Source: Whitmania pigra (taxonomy: Eukaryota > Annelida > Clitellata > Hirudinida > Haemopidae). Taken from it: a DNA stretch of 64,000 nucleotides. The notes below the pieces were generated by a model, which did no database searches, was not told the origin of the DNA, and was given only the letters and a program-made list of their open reading frames with translations. Location: contig JAJTWR010000419.1 in the NCBI GenBank assembly GCA_021613335.1, positions 58,501-122,500 on the forward strand, written 5' to 3'. Positions 21,118-33,051 of the stretch are shown piece after piece; positions within the stretch are counted from its first letter, which is position 1, and each line of letters opens with the position of its first letter. Made by a program: the position numbers and the translations under genes.

Positions 21118-23493
21118 ATGAACGAACATGAATCTAAAAAGAATAAAAGAAAGAAAAGCAGCAATAAGAAGAAGAAATCTGACAAAAATAAGGAGAAACA
21201 GGTGAATACGAAGCCGGAAGGAGATAATCAGACCGAGAAAGAGAAAATAGAAGCACCTGAAAATTCAGAAGCTAAAATCTGCTTAGCTGCGGAATCTGAT
21301 GAAGATGATGGTGGTTCTCGAACATCTAAGAAAATTAATGCGGCTAGCGTCAGTGAGCCAGAAATCGCTCGCGAAATGGAAGATAACTCAGGTAGTTGTG
21401 ATTCAAAGATGCTAACAGACGACAAACATATCGACAATAAGGAAGTTAAAATATGCTCACAGACGACAGGGGCGAATGGCGCAAATGCCGGTGATTCTAA
21501 AACAGACAAACTTATGAAACAGATGAAAAATGATGAGACAGATGAAAGACAAGCGTCGGTCTCAGAAGCAAGGCAGAAGGTGAAAAAATATGGCCCTGCT
21601 TCTTACGACAGAAAAGTCAATGATATTCGACAATGGGTGAGTGGATACGGGCAATCTACGAAAACGGACACGAAAGATCCGCAATTATCCAGAGGAGGAC
21701 AATGGTCCAGCATGAGAGGCAGAGATTCCAGGCAAGATCGTCCTCACAACACCTCAGTGCAGAGTAACATGAGAGTATATGTTAAGAGGACACACTCTGC
21801 TGAGAAGAGTGAGTTTGATATTAATTAGAAAATAATTATTAATCGTTGTTATGTTATTTTCCTGAGGCAATGGCTAATTATCTTTATATCATTATTAAGT
21901 CATATATATCTTAAGCCCAACTTAAACCACTGCAATAATTATTAATCGTTGTTTTGTTATTTGCCTGAGGCAATGGCTAATTATCTTTATATCATTATTA
22001 AGTCATTTATATCTTAAGCCCAACTTAAACCACTGCAATAGCTAAACTTAAACTTTATTTACCACCATTTTTCAGTTGATGCTTATGCGTTGTCAAAATT
22101 ACGAATCCTTTGTGTTTTTGTGTTGTTGCAAATGTTCTCATCTGTTTTGCTCGTCAATGTTTTTATGCAATTTTGTGTTAATTTGTGACTTATATAGCTA
22201 TGGTTCATACTACATTTTGTATTGTCATTGATTACGCTGATCGCATGACATGCCTAAACCCCTCCCACTCAGGTATTGACACTGCCCTTCACTCTGCCCA
22301 CTTTAACCTGTCAGGGAGGAGGGAGAATTTCCACTTCTTTTTCAAGAGGCAATGTCCCTTCAGCCAGCACTACATGTCGGAGTTCAAGGTCGACGAGGTC
22401 ACGTACAACTGCTGCGAGCAGTTCATGATGCAGCAGAAAGCACGTGAGTCTTCTTTTGAGGTCGGAACTTAATGATTGCACGAGCAAGCTGCGGGCGATC
22501 GGTCGGCCGTTACACAGACCACAATAACAGATAACACTGACCAAAATCAGGGAAATGATTAAATGGTATTTAGCTTAATAATAATATTTTAAATACTTAT
22601 GATTCTAGCACGAAACTGTTTCGTAATATTACGTCTGGAAAAATACAAAAACGTTAATGCTAATAAATATTCCTATTACTCAGCATGTTAACGACGAGAT
22701 TGCACAACAAATTCATCACACTAACAAATGCCCTTTCAGTGACCTTCAAGGATGAAGAATCTGCCAAAAAGATAATGTCCACGTCCGAACCAAATGTCCA
22801 GAAACGGTTCGGCAGGCTGGTTAAGAATTTTGACGGAGAAGTTTGGAACAAAGTCTGCATGGATGTCGTGAAGAAGGCAAACATGGCAAAGGTTGGTACC
22901 TGAAGGGTGGTGTGTTAAAATAATGGGCGACGATAATGCAACGATGTTGGATAGTAGTGGTGATGAGAAAAGTTGCTTTAAAATTAACAAACTTAACCGT
23001 AATATTAGCTATCATCAATGACAATGATAAAATAATATTAATAATAATAATATTAACTAATGATAACAATGATATTGTTTGTGTTCGATGCGTTTATCAT
23101 GTCAATATCATCGCCGTCATCATTACGTAAACCTAATCATTCAGACATCAAGACATGATTAATAAGCTGATAAGAATGAATTAACTTTTAAGTTCACCCA
23201 TAATATGAATTAACTTTTAAGTTCACCCATAATAAATTGAGTAGAACATTCGTTTTCAAGTCGATGCATTTCTTGCCCAGTTCTCACAGAACCCAAAACT
23301 TAAAGAGATGCTCTTTAAGACTGGAAGCAAAGTTCTCGTCGAGGCCAGCCCCCACGATCGGATATGGGGCATAGGGATGGCCCAGGAACACGCCGACGCT
23401 CCTTATCCCGAGCGCTGGCTCGGGGAAAACCGACTAGGAAGAATTCTGATGGAAGTGAGGGATGAACTTTCCAAGGAGTTGAAACCCAAATGA
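21118..23493 (+). CDS. NADAR (YbiA-like) domain protein with lysine-rich N-terminus (4 exons, 408 aa)
   Basis: Exons 21118-21808, 22273-22443, 22740-22891, 23281-23493; phases 1, 1, 0 join to 409 codons. The first 230 residues are low-complexity: a Lys/Glu block (SKKNKRKKSSNKKKKSDKNK), acidic Ser-rich stretches and an RG-rich end. Exons 2-4 form a complete NADAR/YbiA domain of about 160 residues: FHFFFKRQCPFSQHYMS, the family's CEQFMMQQKA motif carrying the key Glu, RFGRLVKNFD, and VEASPHDRIWGIGM near the end. Members include bacterial YbiA (N-glycosidase on riboflavin intermediates) and NADAR enzymes that remove ADP-ribose from guanine in DNA, so an ADP-ribose or nucleotide N-glycosidase role is likely. 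The basic N-terminus suggests nucleic-acid binding or a nuclear location (inference). The start is the first ATG; a longer reading begins at TTG and is not preferred. Confidence 0.88.
21831..22036. repeat. 103-bp tandem duplication in NADAR-gene intron 1
   Basis: Two adjacent copies (21831-21933 and 21934-22036) differ at only a few bases, e.g. GTTGTTATGTTATTTTCC versus GTTGTTTTGTTATTTGCC. They lie in the first intron, 22 bp past the donor. A smaller tandem pair of 31 bp (GAATTAACTTTTAAGTTCAC core) sits at about 23176-23237 in intron 3. Confidence 0.9.
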
Positions 23494-23639
23494 TTTGAAC
23501 TTGTGGTTGACCTATTGGCTTGTCCAATTCCACATGTCACCATTTGAACCACTGATGATTTTATACTAACGGCTGTGCTCGGGTTGTTTTTGGTCTTTTA
23601 ATTGTTAAAATGGTCATTAAACGGTTATACAACTTTGTT

Positions 23640-23890
23640 GGTTAAGTAATAAATAATAATATTATTATTATCATTATTATACTGTTAATAATATTATATT
23701 ATAATTTATTATTATATTATTATACTGTTAATAATATTATATTATATTAAATAATAATATTAGTAATTTATATTAACTATTAATTAGTATTATCATTATA
23801 ATAATTATAATGTTATTATCATTATTAATGATTATTAAACTTTATTATTTGTAGTAATAATTTATAATAATAATATTATTACCATACTAC
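23640..23890. repeat. AT-only low-complexity repeat downstream of the NADAR gene
   Basis: Almost pure A/T made of TAATAATATTATTATT-type motifs with several self-complementary stretches and an internal near-duplicate (ATTATACTGTTAATAATATT occurs twice near 23672 and 23715). It separates the 3' ends of the convergent NADAR and NPHP3 genes. Confidence 0.8.
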
Positions 23891-24191
23891 AACTACTGAG
23901 CATGGAATATTAGAATTTTTTCAAATTAAGACATTTGAACAAACACTGAACGAGGTCGACAGCATTTACAATCGCTTTAAATTGATTTAAACAACTTGCG
24001 ATTATTAAAAAAATAAAAAGTTGCACGAACAAAAGTTAAGAAAATGCACAACGTTCTCAGCATCCTGCATTTGTCGAGTGCTTCCACACAGCACGAAGAA
24101 AGAACGATCCACATTTTCATGGCACGAATACGACGATCTCTATTGACAGGATGAGACTACAAGTCCTGAGGCGTATTATACGATTACATTT

Positions 24192-27100
24192 TCACTGAAA
24201 CTTTGCACTCCCTTTAATGCGTGAGAGTTGACCCAATTGGACCGACCCGGACGGACGGGCAGAGTTAGGGTCGTCTGGGACGATTTGATTTCCTTTGACC
24301 GTGAGCAGATACAACCGAGCTGCTTCCTCAAAGTCACCCTGAAATGGGCAAATGCGGTATGTGCAATAAAAGTATGTATTTGGAGTATTTGTACGTCAAC
24401 AATTCCAAGTTGTTAATGCCACAAAAATATAGCAGATACAGAGGTTAGTTAAACTATATTTATTTATCATGAATTTAACTGGATGAATTTCATTAGCTAT
24501 TTGTTTGATTGCAGTAAAATGAAGGTTAGAGTAGGTATGGCTCTATTTATTACTTCTCAAGGACATTATTCTTCAGAAAATGAATTGGAGGCTTGTTGGA
24601 AAACCCAACAATGGTTTAAGGGAAAATGATAACTTTTCAAAGATTCCTGAAAGATTGTGTTCAATTTTAATAAGTTCACACCTGTTCGTATTTAGAGAGG
24701 GCCAGATTCTTCACGGTCTCCGTAATGCGAGGGTGGTCAGGAGGCAGTAGAGACTTGAATGTGTTTAATGCCCTTTTGTACAGAGGTTCAGCTGTGGAGT
24801 GCTTGCCCTTTTTTTGGTAAATGCAGACAAATTCCAGATCAGTCAAAGATGAACGGCCTCGTCGACTAATAACTTACTAGTTAACATTAAATGATAAATA
24901 GAGAGCACGACATAAAAGGCATTTCCGAACAGGTGCTGAGATAACTTTTGTTTATAACTAACACAATTCCCCATCAATTAAACTTTCAATTCTTTGTGTA
25001 CCTGCTGGGAGCACACCACCGCCAGGTTAACAAGAGCAGTGGCGAAATCGTAGGGCTGGGTCGAAGGGTTTTCCTTCAGCAGGTTTAGGAGTATCTCGAG
25101 GTACAACTCGGTCTTGTCCATCCTACCCTGCACAAACGACAACTCGTTTAGAAATAAAAATAACCTATAAACAATTGTTAGGCATAAAAATAACTTCAAA
25201 ACACAGCAATTGAATATATAATAATTATAATACCAAGCGTCGGCTAACGTGGACCAAATTTCTCATCGTTCCCAACGCGAGGGGCGGATCATGTCCTGCC
25301 ATCTGGCGATTAAAACATTGATTTAAGGCCAGGTCTGTTACTGATAATAAAATTAAAATTTAAACTTATTAAAATTATTGTTACTGATAATAAAAACTAA
25401 AATGAATGGACGCAAATGAATACTAATAAAAATAACAACACTAACAATAATAGTACTAGTAATCATTTTTTAGTAATAAATTCGCCTAAATAAGAATCAT
25501 GAAAAATGTTGAATAGATAAAATGGGGACAAATTTTACCTTTTTCGCCAACTGAACAAGCTTTTCTGACAATTCTTCCACCTTACTGAGCTGCTTCAATT
25601 GGCCGTAAAGAGTCACCAGACTGTTCAGTGATTGGACGACGGAAAGGTGGTCGCTCGGCAACAGGGATTCTCTTCTAGCGAGGGACCCATTTAGAAAGGC
25701 TTCGGCTTCTCTAGAAATTATCTAATTGTTTAACTACAATTCATTTGAAATGGTTATTTATTTAAAACTGAATGTTTTTAAAAATTACATCTATTCAAAT
25801 AATTATTATTTAATCGCCAGAGGGCACTAAACAGTGACAATTCCACCTGTAATGACCCAAGAAGGCATGGAGAACTCCGAGCTCGTGTTCAACTCCTGCC
25901 AAAGACAGGTCGTCGAGGTCACCTGATCTCTTGGAAGAATTGAGCTCCTCGATTCTCTGTCTTATTGAATCTGTGCTCGGCACTTGGATGCCGGAATGCT
26001 GGCTCAGCAACTGCGATGACGATGCCGACGTTAATTACGACAACGACGGTGGATTAATTAAGTGATATTAGAGGCAGTAGTAATGAGTAAAGATACCACT
26101 ATCCAAATATTAACATACATTAACCAAAACAACAATGACAGTGAACAACAACAACAACAACAACACCGACACCAATATTAATAAACGGTACTTGTCCGAC
26201 TCCGGTGTGGACTCTCCTGCCATTAGTCTTCGATCTCAGATTGGTGGCCCTCTTAAGGAAGTTATCAGACATTTCTGCCCTGTCGACAAAATTGCAAAAT
26301 GATAATAGCAATGATGATGATGATGATGACGGTGGTGATGATGACGACGATGAGGTGAGTACAAACCAACCTTCCCTGCTTGGAGTGCAGACTGGCCAAC
26401 AAATCTAACTGAGCAGCAACAAGGTGATGATAGCGATACTCGTGCATGACATCATCATCTTCGTCGTCGTCATCATCATTGCCATCAACATCGGCTCGAC
26501 AAAGGTCACCATTACTGTGGTCAGATTGTTGAAACTTCTCAACTCTGCACCCGCTTACCAGAGATTCATTCCCAACAGCATCCTTATCATCATCACCATC
26601 ATCATCATCACCAGCATCGTCTTCGCTGTCGACGTGGCCGTTGCCATTTTGTCCACCCGTCGCATCCATCATGCCCTCGAAGTGAGAGAGGGCAGTCAGG
26701 TACATGGTCTCCGCGATGCACCTCCGACCGAGCTTGTCGTGGATGTGACCCAATAAGTTGCTGACACGACCCACTTTCAGGGGACCGAGGAAGTCATGTC
26801 CTTGGAACTCGTCACATCTTTGGAGGATTTCAAGTGCCTGGGGTAATCAGAACAGTAATACTATCATCATTATCATCACCGTTCTCCTCCTCATCATCAT
26901 CATCGTCATCATTTTTAGCATCATCTTATCACCTCTTCATGTAGACCTTGCTCAGTAAGGAACTTTCCTACCAGTTCGTAGCTGGCAGATAAAAGCAACT
27001 GAGATTCTTTGTTGTTGTCCAGACCTAGAAAAGCATTGGGCTTCAGATGTACAATCATCATCATCAGCATCACTACTACCACCATTATCATCATCGTCGT

Positions 27101-30100
27101 TATGACTATGATCATCATCGTCATCATTATCACTAAGACTAACTTTGTTCATACTCCTGCAGTTTCTGCTTCAACTTAGAAGAAACTGTCACGAGGTCAT
27201 AGTTCAGTGACCTCCAGTAATCGACCAACTCTGACCCCAAACCCCTGAGAATGCAATTATGATAATGATAACAAGGACTGTGATAATGATAAAAATAATT
27301 ATAATAGTAACAATAAAAACAACAACAACAACAATAAAAAAAGTAATAATAAAAATAATGATGGTAATAAAAATAATAATAATAATACTACTACTACTAC
27401 TACTACTACTAATAATAATAATAATAACAATAATCATTGGAATTGGCAAGGGAAAGGATGAAGAGGTTAAAAGGTCAAAACCACCCGCCTCTCGAGGAAG
27501 GTCATGCAGAGTTTAAGGTCACTGACGATGAACCTTAGCCTCTCCCAGTCCTGGAGTCTCCAGGCAATCCAGGCCGGTTCGGCAACCCTCCTTTGGGGTA
27601 CGTGTCGATTGCTGAGCTGGTTGCTGACGAAGGAGGAAGTGTTATTGCGACATAACGAACAAAACGAGGCTATGAATTTAATTGGAGGGTTGTTGTCTTA
27701 TGTAATTATTCTGTAATTGTAATTATATTTTTGATACCGTGATTATTTATTGATTGTAATCATTACTGCAATACATCATCATCATCATCAACGTCATCAT
27801 CATCATCATCATCAACGTCATCAACGTCATCACTATCACCTCAGTTTTGACAAGTGGTACTTCAAAAGGATCTCATTCATTGCCCGGATCGAACGATTGT
27901 CATCATGACCGCCACCACCACCACCTTTGCAGTCTCCGGACAGCCAATCATTGATGGCTGATTTGACCTTTGCAAAAAAAAATCATGATGATGATGATGA
28001 TGACTATGATGAAACCATTTCCTAACCTCATCATTCTTCACCATGATGAGACCACACAGGTTCCTTAGTAATCCTCTTTTGACCACCAGCTCTACCAGTT
28101 CAACCATGACCTTGCACTCATTGAACTCCGACCTTCCGGTGACCTCCAGCAGTTCAGACAAGGTCAAACCCTGACGACTGCAACACACGAGACCTAGAAG
28201 CTGGTAAACGAAGCAAACAACAAAACAGAAATAACAACGACAAAAACAACAATTAATTTTATTAATTAGAAAAAAGTTTATTAATTTCATCATTAATGGT
28301 AAATAATTAGAAAAATTATCGATTACCTCTCTGAGTGATTCCTTAAGGACACTGTTTAGCTGCTCCTCAGTGACGAGAAGAATGGCTCCGTACAAGTCCC
28401 TCACAGTTCGACAGGTGGGCAAAACCTCTGCAGCATCTGAGCTGGGTGGAAGATGTTGTCGCCATTGTTATCATCATCAACATCGTCAATACTATCGTAA
28501 TCATCATCACCATCGTCGTCATGGTCATTATCATCGCCACCACCACCCCCACCCTACCATCATTACTATCAGCATCGTGGTAAAAAAGATGGCGAAACGT
28601 ACCCCAGCACGGAAAGGACTGCCACGAGTTGAGCGGGCAGTGGAAGACAAAGCGACGGATTGTCGAGTAAATGAGCCAAGACAACATCTTTCTTAAACTT
28701 CGACGAATCGCATTCAAGTAGGTCAACGCATTCCTTGACCTCGCTCTCTGTCATTGGATCGATTGATAGCAGTGGCCACGACCTGTGCAAAAAATGTTGG
28801 CATTTGGAGAGCATGACATATTTAGAACTTGTTAACAAATTTGTGTAATAATAATTAGCGGTAATTAACATTTCGTACAATTAGTTTCAGTAATTAATAT
28901 TTACAAAATAATTCAGTAATTAACATAAACATAATAATTATGTCAGTAATTAATATTCATTTACCTCCAAGATGGAGGGCAGGCATCATTCCTGAGACTG
29001 ACAATGACCCTCAAATCCACTGGGAGGGGATCCATGAGCCAATCAAATATGATCTCGAAGTTCTAACAATAAATGGCATGGAGTTTTAAATGTTCTGCGA
29101 ATAAAATGGAAGTATTGTGATATAGTGATGGCTATAACAAAAATAAAAATAAAAATAATAATAACAATAATAATAATAATAATAATAACAATAATAATAA
29201 TAATAAAATTCAGAACAACAACCTTGACACGGTCGACTGAATCCAGCAGGAGGACCACTCCACCAGGGAACATCGTGGACACCTTCTCCAACCACTTCGG
29301 GAAGTCCCTGACCAACTGCCCGGGGTCAAGCACGAGGGCAAAGGGCGTCGAGAAGCACCGCATAATCTGAAATCAGACCCGACTAATTATCACAAATCAT
29401 GCGAGAAGGTCGTCCGATCGGACGACGCTACTCTCGGCACGAATATCCCGACGAACCTGAAACATGAGGCACTTGAGCACGATGGACGGATCTCCGGAAG
29501 GGTGGCACAGATCCGCCACCGAGTAGGAGAGCACGAGGGAGGGCGGCGACCTCTCGCGGTATTGGTCGATCCTTGGGGAGCAAGAAAGTATGATTGGACA
29601 TCCGTCGGATGGCTTCCGCAATTTCTGGCCAGCACTACTGACATCACTGTCCCCGTCATCATCCTCATCATCATCATCATCACCATCATCGTCACCATCA
29701 TCATCCTCATCATCATCATCATCACCATCATCATCACCATCATCATCGTCACCATCATCACCATCATCATCGTCACCATCATCACCATCATCATCACCAT
29801 CATCCTCATCATCATCATCATCACCACCATCATCATCATCATCATCATCATCACCATCATCATCACCATCATCATCATCATCATCATCGTCACCCTAATC
29901 ATCCCTTCTCACTATCACCACTACCACAATCATCCCTCACCATCTCGTGAGCAGGGCGGTCTTCCCCGAACATTCAACGCCTTCGACCAAAAGCGGCGGA
30001 ACTGGACCTGGCGATGAGGCGTGACTGGTGACCTTCATCAGGTACTGAATAATTAATTATTAAACGTATTTGATTAAGTATAGAATAATTAATTATTAAA

Positions 30101-33004
30101 CGTATTTGATTAAGTATAGAATAATTAATTATTAAAGGTATTTGATTAAGTATAGAATAATTATTATTAAAGGTATTTGATTAAGTATAGAATATTAATT
30201 ATTAAACGTATTTGATTAAGTATAGAATAATTAATTATTAAACGTATTGTTATTAAGTATAGAATAATTAATTTATAAAAGGTATTTGATTAAGTATAGA
30301 ATAATTAATTATTAAAGGTATTTGATTAAGTATAGAATATATTACTTCATTATTAAAGGTATTTGATTAAGTATACAATAATTAATTTTAAAGGTATTTG
30401 ATTAAGTATAGAATAATTAATTATTAAAGGTATTTGATTAAGTATAGAATAATTAATTATTAAAGGTATTTGATTAAGTATAAGAATAATTAATTATTAA
30501 AGGTATTTGATTAAGTATAGAATAATACTAATAATTAATTAATTATTAAAGGTATTTGTAAGTATAGAATAATTATTATTAAGGTATTTGATTAAGTATA
30601 GAAGCATTAATTATTAAAGGTATTGATTAAGTATAGAATAATTAATTATTAAGGTATTTGATTAAGTATAGAATAATTAATTATTAAAGGTATTTGATTA
30701 AGTATAGAATAATTAATTATTAAAGGTATTTGATTAAGTATAGAATAATTAATTATTAAAGGTATTTGATTAAGTATAGAATAATTAATTATTAAAGGTA
30801 TTTGATTAAGTATAGAATAATTAATTATTAAACGTATTTGATTAAGTATAGAATAATTAATTATTAAAGGTATTTGATTAAGTATAGAATAATTAATTAT
30901 TAAAGGTATTTGATTAAGTATAGAATAATTAATTATTAAAGGTATTTGATCAGGTACTTTGTTTGATTATAGTCCGTTGTATGACTAAGATGATTTGATC
31001 GGGTACTGAATTATTAATTATTAAAAATAATTAAATTTGCAACAATCAGTGGTGCTTACATGGTGGTCCCTTCTAACAGTGGTGTTGATAACAGATGAAA
31101 AACATTAAGAACGACTAATAAATTGTTACCATGACACGATAACATTATAATAATAACAACAACAACAATGAAATTAATCAATTAAATTGGTCAATTAAAA
31201 CATTAAACAGAAAAAAACACATTATAAAACAACCTTATCCAGCCACGAGAACTCAAAGCAACTGTCGTCCAGAGAATGATCCTGCCGTTGATGATGATGA
31301 AGAATATCACCTCGGTGTTGATGATGATGAAAATCACCGTGGCGATGGAGAATGTTGTGGCGGGTAGATTGGAACCTGGCGAGTTGTTCGTGGAAGAGCT
31401 GATCCTGCCAGTCTTGCCACCTCCAGATGTTCTCCCAACCCATGATGTTCAGACAGTCGAGTTCGCACTCACGATGCTTGGCACGAAGCTTCTGCATGCA
31501 GAATGAATGGATGGATGGATGTGTTAATGAATGAATGTATAGATGAATGAATGAATGGATGAATGAATGAATGAATAAGTGGATAGATGAATGGATGGAT
31601 GTGTTAATGAATGGATAAATGAATGGATGGATGGAATCAATAGATGCATGGAAAGAGTTAGTTGTAGTAAACAAAAACATCATATGAAGACTGGACATTC
31701 AAAAAGAGTCAATTGAATGTAAAATAAAAATTAATTAATTACGAACCAATTAAACGAATCAATTAGTCGTTTACTTTTTTAATGGCTTTCTCCAGATGGC
31801 AGCAGAGATCTTTGAAGGAATGGTGGATGGAAACGGAGGTGGATGGGTACAATTCATTCCAACCGGCTAAGCTAGAGGTCAGTGAGTTTTCGCCATCATT
31901 ACCATCACCACCAATACCACCATCATCATCATCATGACCATCACAATGATCGGCTGAGCAAATAAATACGTGTAGTGGGACTTTAAGTGTCATCACACCT
32001 TCCACCATCTTCACATTCTGAGGACTGCATGATAATTTAGAGTTTTAATAATAATTATAATAATAATAATAATAATAATTTAGTGTTTTAAAGATTTAAT
32101 AATAATAATTAATTTAATGTTTTAACAAGTAATTATTCTTCTTCTTATCTATAAATTTTGCCTTCACTACAATGCCTCTCGTAATGCTTACCTATTTCGT
32201 ATCAATATCCTCATCATAAACCACCATTATTATTTTTAACAACTTATTATATTAGTTATATTAATTAATTAATTAATTTTCTGAAATTAACTTGGCTGCA
32301 GAAAAGCCTGAGAAGATGGCCCCTAAAAAGTAGCTTGTTGTTGCCATGGCGAAGACACTGGTTGCCAAGGTAATGTCCTAGTAATATATTTATTATAATT
32401 ATTAATAGTAGTATATTTAAAATTTAGTTGTTAGCATAATGGTACAAATATATTATTAAAGAACTATTAACTTAAAACAAGATATTCAGGTAATATGTAA
32501 AGATATACTAAAGACTCCTAAAAACACGTTAGTTAATTACTGATTATCGTTTGCTTATAATCGCTTTCAACAACGAGAAGCAGTTAGTGCCCAGTTAATC
32601 ATCATAATTTATTCATCACAAGTACCTCCCCCTGGTCCACACTGCCATCTGGTGTTGGAAAACTTATGAAGTTGAGAAGATGGTCCCCTATCCTACAGCA
32701 CTTTTCCAGGTTTGCCTGTACGCATTGTCATCAACAATCACCTAACCATCACCATCAGCAGCATCATCATCATTAGAATGATCCAAAACATCATCACCAC
32801 CAATGACATCATCATCATAATCATCCTTGCCATCACTAGCCCTATCATCATCATCATCACCATCCACAGGAGCATCACCTGGAATAAATTGCTCTCAGGC
32901 AAGCCAAGGTCGCTCTTGCACGGAATCCAGCAGACTGTGACGACGTCGGAGCAGTTTCGGAGCAGATCACCTGCAGAGAAGAGCAGACGATGAGTTGACG
33001 ATGG

Positions 33005-33051
<47 letters not shown>

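Noticed and set aside
24228..24416. 62-codon plus-strand ORF
   Set aside because: Antisense to the final NPHP3 exon (24192-24338).
29390..30017. Ser/Pro- and Met-rich ORFs on both strands
   Set aside because: Microsatellite of NPHP3 intron 9 plus shadows of the exons at 29457-29637 and 29941-30032.
30049..30952. CRISPR-like regular array
   Set aside because: The repeat is a contiguous 36-bp minisatellite with no unique spacers, in an intron of an animal gene.
32292..32357. Alternative shorter NPHP3 exon 6 in another frame
   Set aside because: The acceptor at 32378-32379 gives a longer exon (32292-32377) whose phase and sequence continue into NPQNVK as in human NPHP3, which is the better fit.
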